Shown here in pieces: positions 1 through 9,727 of a stretch of DNA of 64,000 bases. The stretch is from Phytophthora colocasiae. Taxonomy: Eukaryota; Oomycota; Peronosporomycetes; Peronosporales; Peronosporaceae. The stretch is taken from assembly GCA_018806915.1 (NCBI GenBank), contig JAGKQI010000049.1:1240001-1304000 (forward strand). The letters are read 5' to 3'. Below the pieces are notes generated by a model. That model made no database searches. It saw only the letters and a list, made by a program, of their open reading frames with translations, and was not told where the DNA came from. A program made the position numbers and the translations under genes. Every line of letters starts with the position of its first letter. Within the stretch, counting starts at the first letter, position 1.

Positions 1-1
1 G

Positions 2-1729
2 GCTGGGAAGGCTACGTCACTGTCCAGTCAGTTCCGCCTGACGTACAACATGATTCTTAACCTCTTGCGAGTGGAAGTACTTACGGTGGAGGACATGATG
101 AAGCGATCTTTCTCGGAATTCCATACGCAGAAGGCCCTTGCCTCCAGGAACATTCCTAAGTTAATCCAGAAGGGCAAAGCGTTGCTGCAGCAACTTGAAC
201 GCTCGCTTGTCGAAGATTATCCGCACCTTGAAGCCAGTGGCGAGCTCGTGCAGATGCAGGAATTCTATCAACTAAAGCGTCAAAAGCGCGAACTGGAGAA
301 GAAGTTGACCAAGTGGTTGCTCACAAATAATATCCAAGCTGCAAAGGCTGCGATCGCGCCAGGACGTATTGTCGTTCTTAATGTGAAGGGATTGTCGTCT
401 GATCAGTTGGCTTTGGTGGTCCGTACAACCTCCGCCAAGATAGATGAAGGTGGAACAACTCGGTCAAAGATATCGTTTGAAACTGAGCTTCAGAGCACAA
501 GTGGGTCCGACGCTGGCGTATTCAAGTCGATTATGGTACTCACCCTCTGTCCCGATGACTATGAACCTCCAAAGGTGGAAACCCCAGACTCCAAGAAGAG
601 TGCTCACTCTCTCATGGGTGGCGGGCGTATGCTACGTAATAAGAAGGACGACGATGATGATCGAATGTTTGGACGGATGGGCAAGAAGGGGAAATCCGAT
701 AGCCACGAAAGCGCGGAACTTACTGCGCCTTCGACAGCTACACTGTTGGGAAGGAAATACGCTGTTCTAGAAATTCCTGAGAGCTGCGTCGAGATTGTTT
801 CCTCGGTTGTGGCATCGTCTGTGAACATGAAGACGCTAGTGGTTTCCTCTTCCAAGAAAGAAATCGCCACCAGCATTGAGTTTTTAGCTCAACTTGAGAA
901 GGAGACCGCACAGATTACTTATGTGGATTTACTTGGCGAGCTCAAAGTCAACGACCTGGAAGTCGCGACAGGCTACAATCAGTGGCAGCAGATGCAGTCG
1001 ATGGTGCTTAGCCACCCGTGTGCAACTGATTCACCGTCCGTCTCCCGTGTCATGGGTAAAGTCGAGAAGATCTTTAAACTGGAGGCGTATTTGGGCCGCA
1101 TGACTCGTGAGCTGTCGAGCGATTCCCTATCGCTCTTCCCTGACTTCCAGCAGCGCCTGAACGTTCTCAAACGACTAGGGTACATCTCGGAAGACGGTGT
1201 GGTGCAGGTTAAGGGACGTGTGGCCTGCGAGATCAACACGTGCGAAGAGCTGGTGCTGACCGAGATGATCTTCGAGAATGTGCTGGCCAATCTCGAGCCT
1301 GAGGAGATCGTGGCAGTTCTTTCTGCTCTCATTTTCCAGGAGAAGTCTCAATCCGAGCCGACGCTGACTCCTACGTTGGAAACCACTCGCGAGGTTGTCC
1401 GGAACATTGCAGAGTCTCTGGGTCTCATCCAGCTCGAGCAACATCTCGAAATTGACCCGACAGTGTATTGTAAGGGCGCTCTGAACTTCGGATTGATGGA
1501 GGTTGTGTACGAATGGGCTCGTGGCATGCCATTCAAGCAACTGTGCGAGTTGACAGACGTGCAGGAAGGTTCAATCGTCCGTTGTATCACCAGACTGGAT
1601 GAAGTGTGCAATGAAGTACGCAACGCAGCTCGAGTGATTGGTGATCCACAGCTGCATCGCAAAATGGAAGTCGCGTCGGAAGCAATTAAGCGCGATGTAG
1701 TATTTGCTAGCAGTTTGTATTTGTCTTAA
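2..1729 (+). CDS. SKI2: SKI2-type DExH exosome helicase, C-terminal part (5' end outside the window)
   Basis: The reading frame is open from base 2 through the ATG at 50 to the TAA at 1727-1729, so the ATG is internal and the gene begins to the left of the window. The residues before and after it (QFRLTYNMILNLLRVE, then EDMMKRSFSEFH) are the conserved end of the helicase core of SKI2/SKIV2L helicases. The middle third matches the family's arch/insertion region, with a charged low-complexity stretch (KKDDDDDR) near 640-670. The last ~180 residues form a DSHCT domain (RVACEINTCEELVLTEMIF, LNFGLMEVVYEWARGMPF, VFASSLYLS). SKI2 is the ATPase of the cytoplasmic Ski complex, feeding RNA to the exosome for 3'-5' decay. 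MTR4 is the main alternative, but the motif spacing fits SKI2 better. No frameshift is seen in the 576 codons present. Confidence 0.92.
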   Translation, partial: AGKATSLSSQFRLTYNMILNLLRVEVLTVEDMMKRSFSEFHTQKALASRNIPKLIQKGKALLQQLERSLVEDYPHLEASGELVQMQEFYQLKRQKRELEKKLTKWLLTNNIQAAKAAIAPGRIVVLNVKGLSSDQLALVVRTTSAKIDEGGTTRSKISFETELQSTSGSDAGVFKSIMVLTLCPDDYEPPKVETPDSKKSAHSLMGGGRMLRNKKDDDDDRMFGRMGKKGKSDSHESAELTAPSTATLLGRKYAVLEIPESCVEIVSSVVASSVNMKTLVVSSSKKEIATSIEFLAQLEKETAQITYVDLLGELKVNDLEVATGYNQWQQMQSMVLSHPCATDSPSVSRVMGKVEKIFKLEAYLGRMTRELSSDSLSLFPDFQQRLNVLKRLGYISEDGVVQVKGRVACEINTCEELVLTEMIFENVLANLEPEEIVAVLSALIFQEKSQSEPTLTPTLETTREVVRNIAESLGLIQLEQHLEIDPTVYCKGALNFGLMEVVYEWARGMPFKQLCELTDVQEGSIVRCITRLDEVCNEVRNAARVIGDPQLHRKMEVASEAIKRDVVFASSLYLS

Positions 1730-1838
1730 AAAATATCAATACAGTCCAGGAATTAAGACACATTTGCAATTCACTTCAACATCATAATACTTGCAAAATG
1801 TATGGTCAAGTGCAACTTCTTTTTCCTCCAATCTTGTA

Positions 1839-2320
1839 CTTCTCCGGTCCACCGTACTATCGCCATTTCTAAAAAGTGGGCATAGCGGAAAAAGTTTTTA
1901 GAGTTAGCAAGCATGGCGCACACCATTAGAAAGCTGAAGGCGCAGGGTATGTGCTCCCGGACTTCCTGCCGAAACGGAGCCTTCGTTTGAATGGTAGAAT
2001 AACTTTTGTCTTGCGTCTGAGAAGAGCCGTAAGGTTAAATTTCGTAATTCGGTCAATTTTTAGCGATAATCAATCGCACTTTTACACGAGCGGTAGGAGC
2101 TAATTGACTCCGTCCTGGCAAACCGATATTGTCTGTAAACGCTTCAATGGGCTAAAAATTGATCGCGCGCCAGCGAGGTTTTATTGCAGCATGGCACCTA
2201 GCGGAATAAAATACGCCAAAAACAGCAAGACAAGTTATTTTTTACCAATCAAATACTGCTAACAATTTTGTGTGGCTCACCAAAAAACCTAATGGGCGAT
2301 AGTACGGTGGACCGGAGAAG
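1839..2320. mobile_element. MITE with 26-bp terminal inverted repeats and TA target duplication
   Basis: The 26 bases at 1839-1864 (beginning CTTCTCCGGTCCACC) are the exact reverse complement of 2295-2320. Each end is flanked by TA (1837-1838 and 2321-2322), giving a 482-bp element with no coding capacity. TA duplication and perfect TIRs suggest Tc1/mariner-type mobilisation. A second, internal inverted pair (GTCAATTTTTAGC near 2052, GCTAAAAATTGAT near 2151) lies inside. It fills the space between the SKI2 gene and the core promoter of the next gene. Confidence 0.8.
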
Positions 2321-2389
2321 TATTCCCATTCGACATCATTTCCACCAATAGAAATCCTCAAATCCATTCCCCAACCAACCGGAAAACCG

Positions 2390-2402
2390 CATTCCGCATT
2401 CC
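2390..2402 (+). promoter_or_regulatory. Oomycete Inr/FPR-like core promoter of the FHA-CHAT gene
   Basis: CATTCCGCATTCC matches 11 of 13 positions of the oomycete Inr+FPR core CATTYYNCAWTTT and lies 24 bp before the ATG at 2427, a usual distance for a short 5' UTR. The MITE ends only 68 bp upstream. Confidence 0.5.
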
Positions 2403-2426
2403 GCACTCAACGGCCACCTTCGCCTC

Positions 2427-5066
2427 ATGGCCGACAACGTCTACTCCTCCCCGCTGCGGCCCGTGGTGGACGATATCAATGGCAACAGGAAGAGACGTGT
2501 GGACGCTCTAGGAGGGCTCTCGCCTGCCATCACTCGCGCTCCCCCGGGAGCTCTGGGCTCTCCGGCACTTCGAGCGGCCTCCAGTTCACCTTCTGTGCTG
2601 CAAATGTTCACAGCAGACAGTTCTAGCTCAAGAATGGGGAGCAGTTTCTCCTCTATTTCATCTAGTTCGACTTTGCCATCGTCTTGGGGCGTTCGCAGCG
2701 GTCGAGACCCGGAACAGGAGCCGGAGTTTAATATCGGAGGCGGTTTGCCTAATAAACGCTCTAGAACAGCTCCTTATGCGCTACCAGAGACGGTGGCGAT
2801 AGGTGGAGTGGAAGATAATGGAACAGCGACTTGTAGCAGCTTAGGGAGGGACACGAGAGTGCGAGAGGAGCAATTTGAAGCCATGAAGGAAGACTCGCAG
2901 AATCTAATGGAAGCGATGAGCATTTCTCAACAGAATACGCAGGAGTGCACACAGACACTGGAAGACAGTCCATCTCTGTGTCTAATGAGGCTTGTGTTGC
3001 ATCCAGAGGTGGAAAGATCGGTAACGGCCTACCAGAAGAACGCTTTGGATAAGATTGGCCTCTACCGGATTGAGATGGAGATGCTGACACCCAGAGTAAC
3101 ACTCGGGAGAGATCATTATAAAGATATTTTCAATACCAAGACGTCACAGGTGGATCCAGTCAAGTTGAGCAGAACGCATTGTGTCATTGAGACGGCACTA
3201 GACCCGGAAACCCATCGTCACGCAGTCTTTATTACGGATAAAAGCACGAACGGAATTAGGATCGATGGGGTGCAAGTACAGAAGAATAGGAAGTACAAGC
3301 TGGCGGATGGGCAGAAGATCACGCTGTTATCGACACGACACGGAAATGTGCTACTAGGGTACGTGGTGGAAGACCCTCATGTTCGGGGCGCACAGGAAGG
3401 GACCAAGGGTAGCCGAAAAGCGGTTTTAGCTGACTCTCAAGATAAATCTCAGCAGGGGCCGAACTTGCAGGAGTATACTCTGGGAGTACTCTTCTCGGCG
3501 CCTCTAGTGGGGAAAGATATCCATGGCAAGTACCATCCCATTGCTGAGCTAGATGTGAAGCGCGAGTACTCCATTTTACAGAAGAGCCTGATAGAAGCCT
3601 CCAAGTTTGCCAAGAGGCCTGCTACAGGTAACGGTGTGTCCGGAATCAACGGCCCTGGAACATTGTCAAGGATATACCAGTGCCCTCGGCAAATAAGTGT
3701 GGTGGCCAAGTTCGCCAACACAGATACGTTCCGGGCCATGGTGACCTTAGGCTGCCGAGCTCTTCATTTTTCTGGCCACGGAGATGAGAACCATCTATAC
3801 TTTGAAGATGGAATGGGACTCGTGCATCCAATCCCGCACAAGGGACTCCAGGAGCTTTTCTCTGCAGGCGGTGGAGGAGGTGAGTCAACGCTGCGTCTGG
3901 TGTTCGTGTCTGCTTGTTCATCGGCCCCTCTTGCGTTTGCTTTCGTCTCGTGCGGCATTCCCCACGTCATTGGTGTCCGTACGAACCAGAAGATCGAGGA
4001 TTATGCGGCGATTGAGTTCACTCGCGCGTTTTATCTGGCACTTGCTACCGGCAAATCAGTGGGGGCGAGCTTCACTATCGCTCAGCAATCTGTCGCCAAG
4101 TCCCCAAATATCCGTGGACCGATGGCTGTCGCTGAAAAGTTCATGCTGCTCCCTGAAGATGGCGATCACTCGGAGATTATTTTCCCCCTCGCTGCAGTGG
4201 AGTCTTCGAACACAATCAACCTTGAGCCTATGAAGAAGCAGCGGTATCCGAAACTCTGGTTTGATGATCTACCAGCCATGTGCCAAGGATTTTGCAATCG
4301 TTCTGTTGAAGTATACAAGATATGTCTGGCACTCATGATGACACAGTCCCGTATCACTCGCCTTGTAACGATCTGTGGAGAGGAAGGCATTGGCAAGACA
4401 GCAGTGGCACACGCGGTGGCAAACTATGTGGGGCCGCGTATTACATCTGAGGGTGGTGTTCGCATCTTTTCGGTTGCCAAGCTTGCTCAAGACGAGATGG
4501 ATGAGCACGTGGGGATGATGAGGCGAAACATCAACATCGCGAATGGTAGATGTCGTGTACTCAGTCGGTTAGAGACAATGGTGTCGGATCACTTGAAGCT
4601 GCACAAAGCCCGAATCGAGTTCAATGGCCAACAAATGCTCATGGTTATGGATGGGTGCGACTATCTGCTACGGAGCGACGCTCGGCGTGACCGGTTCCGT
4701 GCTTTTCTGTCGGATGTACTAACAAACAACGCGTCTCTCAAGATCGTATTGACAGCGAGGACGTCCATATGTACAGACGGCGCTGTCCGCGGCCACGGTG
4801 AACGGTTGTACACTCTGTCCAAGTTTGATATGAAGAGCGCAACGATGATGCTGGTGAGTCTCATGAGCCGTCCAATTCGTGTCGAAGAACTGAAGCACGC
4901 ACGTGCCTCAAACTCAACAGACAAAGTGGAGCTGATAGCTTCGCACCCAGCATTGCGAGCTACGAAGGGAAATCCAAAGTGTATTGCTGATCTAGCTGGC
5001 AGATTAAACGAGACAACCATGGACAAGATCCCGGTGGACGATAGAGACTTGGATCTCATGGAGTGA
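2427..5066 (+). CDS. FHA domain - CHAT caspase-like protease - STAND NTPase protein
   Basis: Single-exon 879-residue protein. Residues 1-150 are Ser/Pro-rich and probably disordered. Residues ~220-305 are an FHA phosphothreonine-binding fold: LGR (225-227), SRTHC (248-252), STNG (273-276). Residues ~350-580 form a CHAT peptidase with the catalytic pair H451 (in FSGHGD) and C497 (in VFVSACSS). Residues ~640-800 form a P-loop NTPase of the STAND/NB-ARC kind: Walker A GEEGIGKT (651-658), Walker B LMVMDGCD (738-745), sensor LKIVLTAR (771-778). The short C-terminus holds no recognisable repeats. Known CHAT proteins are caspase/separase-clan cysteine proteases, so I infer a phosphopeptide- and nucleotide-gated protease, perhaps in cell-death or stress signalling. 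The start is supported by the nearby core promoter. All visible key residues are intact. Its substrate is unknown. Confidence 0.85.
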   Translation: MADNVYSSPLRPVVDDINGNRKRRVDALGGLSPAITRAPPGALGSPALRAASSSPSVLQMFTADSSSSRMGSSFSSISSSSTLPSSWGVRSGRDPEQEPEFNIGGGLPNKRSRTAPYALPETVAIGGVEDNGTATCSSLGRDTRVREEQFEAMKEDSQNLMEAMSISQQNTQECTQTLEDSPSLCLMRLVLHPEVERSVTAYQKNALDKIGLYRIEMEMLTPRVTLGRDHYKDIFNTKTSQVDPVKLSRTHCVIETALDPETHRHAVFITDKSTNGIRIDGVQVQKNRKYKLADGQKITLLSTRHGNVLLGYVVEDPHVRGAQEGTKGSRKAVLADSQDKSQQGPNLQEYTLGVLFSAPLVGKDIHGKYHPIAELDVKREYSILQKSLIEASKFAKRPATGNGVSGINGPGTLSRIYQCPRQISVVAKFANTDTFRAMVTLGCRALHFSGHGDENHLYFEDGMGLVHPIPHKGLQELFSAGGGGGESTLRLVFVSACSSAPLAFAFVSCGIPHVIGVRTNQKIEDYAAIEFTRAFYLALATGKSVGASFTIAQQSVAKSPNIRGPMAVAEKFMLLPEDGDHSEIIFPLAAVESSNTINLEPMKKQRYPKLWFDDLPAMCQGFCNRSVEVYKICLALMMTQSRITRLVTICGEEGIGKTAVAHAVANYVGPRITSEGGVRIFSVAKLAQDEMDEHVGMMRRNINIANGRCRVLSRLETMVSDHLKLHKARIEFNGQQMLMVMDGCDYLLRSDARRDRFRAFLSDVLTNNASLKIVLTARTSICTDGAVRGHGERLYTLSKFDMKSATMMLVSLMSRPIRVEELKHARASNSTDKVELIASHPALRATKGNPKCIADLAGRLNETTMDKIPVDDRDLDLME

Positions 5067-5173
5067 AGCATGCACCAGTGCCGATAGGAGGGATAGTATA
5101 AAATAACAACTGAATTGATTGACAACCAGTGCGAGAACGTGCACCCTAGCAACTATTCTAGTAAATTTCTCCC

Positions 5174-6557
5174 CTATCCGAATCGTACGTGTGATTTAGG
5201 CCACAGGCCTCCGTCTTCTTTTGAAGTGTGCCGGCCTGTAGATGCCGGCACTGACTTTTGCACCGAAACTTGAGTAGCAACAGCTTGTTCATCCGATTCT
5301 GACTGCTCATTCAGCTGATCGAGAGACTGGCGGCAATTGTTTGCATATTCTTCCACCATCGCTCTCCGTCTGGCTGTCAAATGCAACTTGGACGAGTTAC
5401 GCACGACACCTAGTACACTTTCCAGACATGCCAGGCGGTCTCGGCGTTTGGGCTGGTTCACGACTTTCTCCACAGTCTCAACCAACGTAAACAGGGCAGT
5501 GGTCAGCAAAATGATGTCGGAATGCTGGATGTCCGTCCACAGCGCGTCCACGACGGTCACAATTCGACTTAGATTCACATCGTACGCACCCAGCTCGAAC
5601 TTGTCACGCAGCGTGCGCACCTCCCGCGAACATCGCTGCAGCAAAGCCTTGGTCTTCTCCACTGACTGTCCCTCTTCAGCTTTAGAACTGCCGGTGGTCT
5701 TTGCCTTTTTCGTTGTCACAGAAGTTGCACTACTGTTTGTCATTGACGTCTCCCCATCATCTGGAAACGGAATCACTCTCTTCTTCTTGTTTTTAGTAGG
5801 TAGAGGAACAGAGGCAACTACCGGTAGCGGCTTTGTCTCTGCTCCTTGCTTTGCAGAAATCTGCACCTGCATGTTGCTATTCAAGAACAACCTTTAGAAA
5901 TAGCAAAGCAACAGCACCACGAATAAAAGTCACGCACCTGTGCCACTTTTTGAGTTCTGGACATTTGGCCTCAACCCTATTGAGCGTCCGATTCAGACGC
6001 CCCAGCCACTTCGCCTCACTCTTATCGCCTTTTACCAGCTCGACAGCATGGAGCACCACTTTCTGCATGTATTTCTTCCACCACGTTTGCTGCTTGACGT
6101 CTACCTGTTTCAGCACGGGCATGAGCTTCTCCAGCTCTCGGATCTGATTAGCAGCCGCTTGGAGCTCTTGAGTCAGCAGGATTTGCTTCGCTAGCGTCTT
6201 GGCCTTCGAACCGGTAGCTGGTGCTGTTTCTTCCTTGACCTCCGCATCTTGTGGCGTGGCTTGTTGAGGTCTCCGTCCCGTAAATAATGTGTTTGTAGCC
6301 ATTTCTAAACGATTTTGAAGTGTTTCTAAATCGGCCAACAGCTGGCTGGACACGGCTCCTCGCTGACTGGCGTGCAGCGTGCGTGTGGCGTCCTCCACCT
6401 GCTTCGCTTCTGTCATTGCGGCGCCACACGCGTGCATTTGGCTCTTGACATGCTGCAGATCCTCCTCCACAGCGTGGCTGCAGTACTTGCGGCGTGTGAC
6501 CTCATCCAGCCGCACCAGGATGCGCTTGAAGCCGCTCATGCGGAGTTGTTCTGCCAT
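5174..6557 (-). CDS. Hypothetical two-exon alpha-helical protein
   Basis: Two open frames join through a short intron. Exon 1 is 6557-5938, with donor GTGCGTG starting at 5937. Exon 2 is 5876-5174, with an acceptor ending at 5877, giving a 61-bp intron in phase 2 that keeps the frame. An alternative acceptor at 5892 is also in frame. The joined protein is ~440 residues, mostly charged helix: N-terminal helical pairs, a Pro/Ala linker (~100-130), a helical block with a WLGRLNRTLNRVE patch, a basic KNKKKR stretch that could be a nuclear signal, then another helical block. I do not recognise a family. It converges on the FHA-CHAT gene, with 107 bp between stop codons. No membrane segment or signal peptide is apparent. 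Confidence 0.65.
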
Positions 6558-6584
6558 CTATACTTACTTGCCTTTGGTCATAGG

Positions 6585-6670
6585 CCTCCCCAACAGCATG
6601 TTGTATGCGTCCGTTTACGTAGATCCACCAATAACCCGCAATACAGCCTAACAGTATGCTGTTAGGGAGG
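6585..6670. repeat. 86-bp element with 15-bp imperfect terminal inverted repeats
   Basis: CCTCCCCAACAGCAT at the left end and the reverse complement of the right end (CCTCCCTAACAGCAT) differ at one base. No clear target duplication is seen. It could be a tiny MITE or a solo transposon end. Confidence 0.4.
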
Positions 6671-7960
6671 TACTCAGCGAACAACATGTAGTACCAAATA
6701 CCTTACAATTTCTATCGTAAACGATCTTGTATGAACTGGTCAATGCAATTTGCTTGCCGGCGTTCGATGTGACCAATATCTATATACCAATATATTCGTG
6801 ATCCAATGAGCGCGACCCTCGTGAGGCATTTTCGGCGACAACGCTCTGTATTGACAGTGCCGTCGCCATGAATCAAGGCTGGATTTACCTGGAAGTCTCG
6901 GACAGAATGCGCTTCTAGACCGAACGGCATGCTCCTCGAAAGCCGGAAGTCAAGTCCGACGTGAACTTCCTCTATTCGTGCCAAGAGAGATCGTGTTGCA
7001 AGTCCGCGGGAAGGGAAACTTGGCTGGACAACGGCGTCACCCAAGTTCACGAACAAACCGTGCAACCCGAGGCCCCAACCAGATTTTCAAGTGCAATGCC
7101 GCACCAAGGAGTTCGAGAGTGTCTATAAGACGGCGGCGATGGCGGTTCGTGGTGGGCTGCTGGTACTACACGGCCCATTTGTGGTACTGCGACGCGAACA
7201 ATCAGAACCCGTGGTTCGACATGGATTCAAACACTGTGATGGTTAAGATCCCACCAGTCATGGACAACTTGTGTCTCGATGATGGCAACGGCTGGACGAG
7301 GAGGTCGAAGGTGGGCAGCCAGGTGAGGTCGAAGAGAAAGACATTTGCTGCGTATGCAAATTTATATGCAGTTAAGTTCGGATGCACGACTATCGAGTGT
7401 CGCCGAAGGTTTATCGACCTACTATCTCAAGTTCGAGGTAATGGCTTCCCTGGCGAGACCCTGGACCCGGTGTTCAAGCTTGCAATCGACGGACTAGTAC
7501 CTGTTTCTCCAACTCGAGCACGGCCTTCGGAACCATTTTGGCCGGAAGAAGATGCGACTCACCCAGCATGCCCGTGGCATTCATCACGCCGGGAATAAGG
7601 CAAACGGCCAATTTAAGGCCATAAAATAATCTCGTCTTTGAAACGCAATAACTTCGAAACTACAAGACCAATGGCAAAAATGACATTGGATCCATAACGG
7701 CACTGTTTCAGCTAATTTTAGAACGTTGTGGTGGTCTAAATGAGTAGTGGAAGGTAGAGTTATTTTCGTTTATCAAACACATCCATTTTGCGCTAAAATC
7801 AGTTTATGACCGCAATTTGACTTGATTTCAGTAAGCAGTAGCAGCCGAAATTGCGGCGAAAAATGTACAGTTGAATTTCATTAAAGTTCGAAGCAAACCT
7901 GTTTAATTCCATTTTATCAATTACCATTATATTATGAAGGGTTATATAAAAACACAATAC
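6671..7960. other. Gene-poor stretch with one unrecognised 206-codon frame
   Basis: A plus-strand frame runs 6978-7598 (206 codons), with a basic, Trp/Tyr-containing middle (WYYTAHLWYCDANN). I recognise no domain, it lacks a convincing promoter, and both strands have comparable frames, so I do not call it a gene. From 7599 to 7960 the sequence is AT-rich without a gene; I see nothing else in it. Transposon debris is likely, given the broken transposase immediately to the right. Confidence 0.35.
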
Positions 7961-8821
7961 TTACAGAGCCATTTCGTAAAGCACAGGTCCCGGATCAGTA
8001 GACGCTTGATTAGGGCGTAACGAATGCTTACTCGGTTGTTTGTGTTGCTTGCGTTTCGCTGGCTGCGAACACCGCATTGGCACCTCAGCTGTCGCGTCAA
8101 CATTTAGAAGCTCTTGTGTCAAAATTCTTCCTTGTGTAGTGGTCGTTTTCCTTTTTCGTTTGACCTGTTTTCGTGGTGGCGGCAGCATCAGCAAGTCACT
8201 TTGAACAACCTCTTTTACCCGTAGCCATGAAGCAATATGAACGTGCACAGGTAATCCATTCCGCCTGAAGTTTTGGAGCTTACTGTGCATTTTCACGAGT
8301 GACAGCGGGAAAATTCCACACGTTTTGAAGCCGCTGGAAATATTGTTCGAGAAGTTGCAGCTCATCCAAGCCAGCGAAGCAATTTGTATCGCCATGGGTT
8401 TGCTAATAGAGGATTCACCTTTCCCGCTCACGAGTTGATCAATCAACACCTTCAGTTTCACTTTGAATGAAGAGAAGCAAGCTACATCTAGCGGTTGTAA
8501 GAGGTGGGTAGCATTTGCAGGTAGACACACCAGAACAATTTGGAGTCTTTTTGCCGTTTGCTTTATGTCTTCGGAGAAATGCGAAGAACAACCATCCATT
8601 ATCAGCACAATTGGGCGCTTGATATTGTCATTCACGGCTTCAGAAAAGAAAACGAGCCACCTTGCAAATAGTCGTGCAGTCATGAAAGCCTTGTCTGTTG
8701 TTGTCACAGCAGCTCCAGGAATCGAGCATTCTTCCAGGATGTAGTTGTCGACGCGCTCTCCCGGTAATATGAAAAGGGGAGGAACTACTACAGCTCTGGC
8801 CGAAACGTTTGAATTTATCAC
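7961..8821 (-). pseudogene. Pogo/Tigger-like DDE transposase, 5'-truncated
   Basis: The 286-residue frame holds the second half of a DDE_1-type catalytic domain: LIMDGCSSHFSEDI with the catalytic Asp, then LPANATHLLQPLDVACF, the characteristic pogo/CENP-B/jerky signature. A basic tail (KKQVKRKRKTTTT) follows. The N-terminal helix-turn-helix DNA-binding domains and the first catalytic Asp are absent. The sequence further upstream (8822-9100) holds only short frames and a premature stop. The visible frame starts in mid-domain, so this is a dead fragment rather than an active element. No TIRs could be matched. Confidence 0.75.
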
Positions 8822-9167
8822 GACTGATTTGCAAGGCGACCACGTGGCTGGGCACTTCGGACAATTCGTCGCACACCTGGAAGCAACGCGGCGTCAGATT
8901 CACCAGGAAGACGTCGAGAGAGGACGGAGAATCGATGTAAAGTGAACGACTTCGCCAACGTGTTCCTGACGAAGCTCTGCGTACTGAAGGACTGCAAGTG
9001 CTGGAAACGCTAGTGGAAGGTGGAAGGTGCTATTTGGGACCTGGAGACAACCTACCTGCCAGTTCCAGTCCACCAAATCTACTCCACGGCTTTACAGCAT
9101 GCCGCCACAAACCATTGAAATGCACAGGGTGCGCTCTATTCATTTCTGCTAATTAAACGCACTGGTA
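8822..9167. other. Non-coding stretch between broken transposase and effector unit A
   Basis: Short plus-strand frames with internal stops (for example VNDFANVFLTKLC around 8943-8980, closed by a TAG shortly after). They may be remnants of another gene or transposon. Nothing can be assigned. Confidence 0.3.
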
Positions 9168-9322
9168 CCTATTACTGGTACTGCGAACGAACCGAACTGC
9201 TCCAAGACAACGCATATGAAGTTAGAATGGATACAAACGTATGAGCATAGGTCTGCAAGACGACTGTCCGCTAAAAGTTAATCAACTACTTTCTTCTTCT
9301 TCTGCAAGACTCTTGCTGTATT

Positions 9323-9727
9323 TGTTGAGATTGCACTTCGCCGTCTCCTATACTGGGTCCCTACCTCGAAGCACGCAGCTTTCACGCGCACAACGCGTGC
9401 CAAGTGAGGACAACAGTGGAAGACGCGTGGATGCTGCAATACGATTGGCGGTCTACCTTGGATACACTATTCTGATTGGACGAGAACTTCAATTTGCTGA
9501 TCTCAAGATGTGCACAAATCGTTCCCGTTACATCAATCGTTCCCGTTACATCAAGCGTTCCCGTTTCACAAGGCGTTCCCGTTACATCAAGCGTTCCCGT
9601 TTCACAAAGGTCTACAAGGAGAGCAAGGGTAGATTAGTGAATGCGGGCTAACTCAATAAACTCACTTTTGGATTTACTTCCTCCTACTCACTTCACTATC
9701 AAGCCTCGATTCGCTATATTCTCAATT
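9323..9727. mobile_element. Solo LTR (405 bp) with GTATT target duplication
   Basis: Units C (near 21750) and D (near 61920) read straight through CTTGCTGTATTAAGAG. Here the site is split, with GTATT duplicated at 9318-9322 and 9728-9732. The insert starts TGTTGAGA and ends TCTCAATT, a slightly decayed TG..CA LTR pair. A poly(A)-signal-like AATAAA is near 9655. No coding domain is present, so it is best read as a solo LTR. Confidence 0.65.
9520..9609. repeat. 18-bp tandem repeat, five units
   Basis: Five 18-bp units begin CGTTCCCGTT and alternate between two endings (ACATCAA- and TCACAA-). The array lies inside the solo LTR. Confidence 0.85.

Noticed and set aside
3764..3970. Minus-strand frames inside the FHA-CHAT gene
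   Set aside because: Shadows of a gene with clear domains in the plus frame.
9241..9651. 136-codon protein with RSRYIKRSRF repeats
   Set aside because: The frame crosses the junction of the solo LTR, and the repeats are the 18-bp array; no independent sign of coding.
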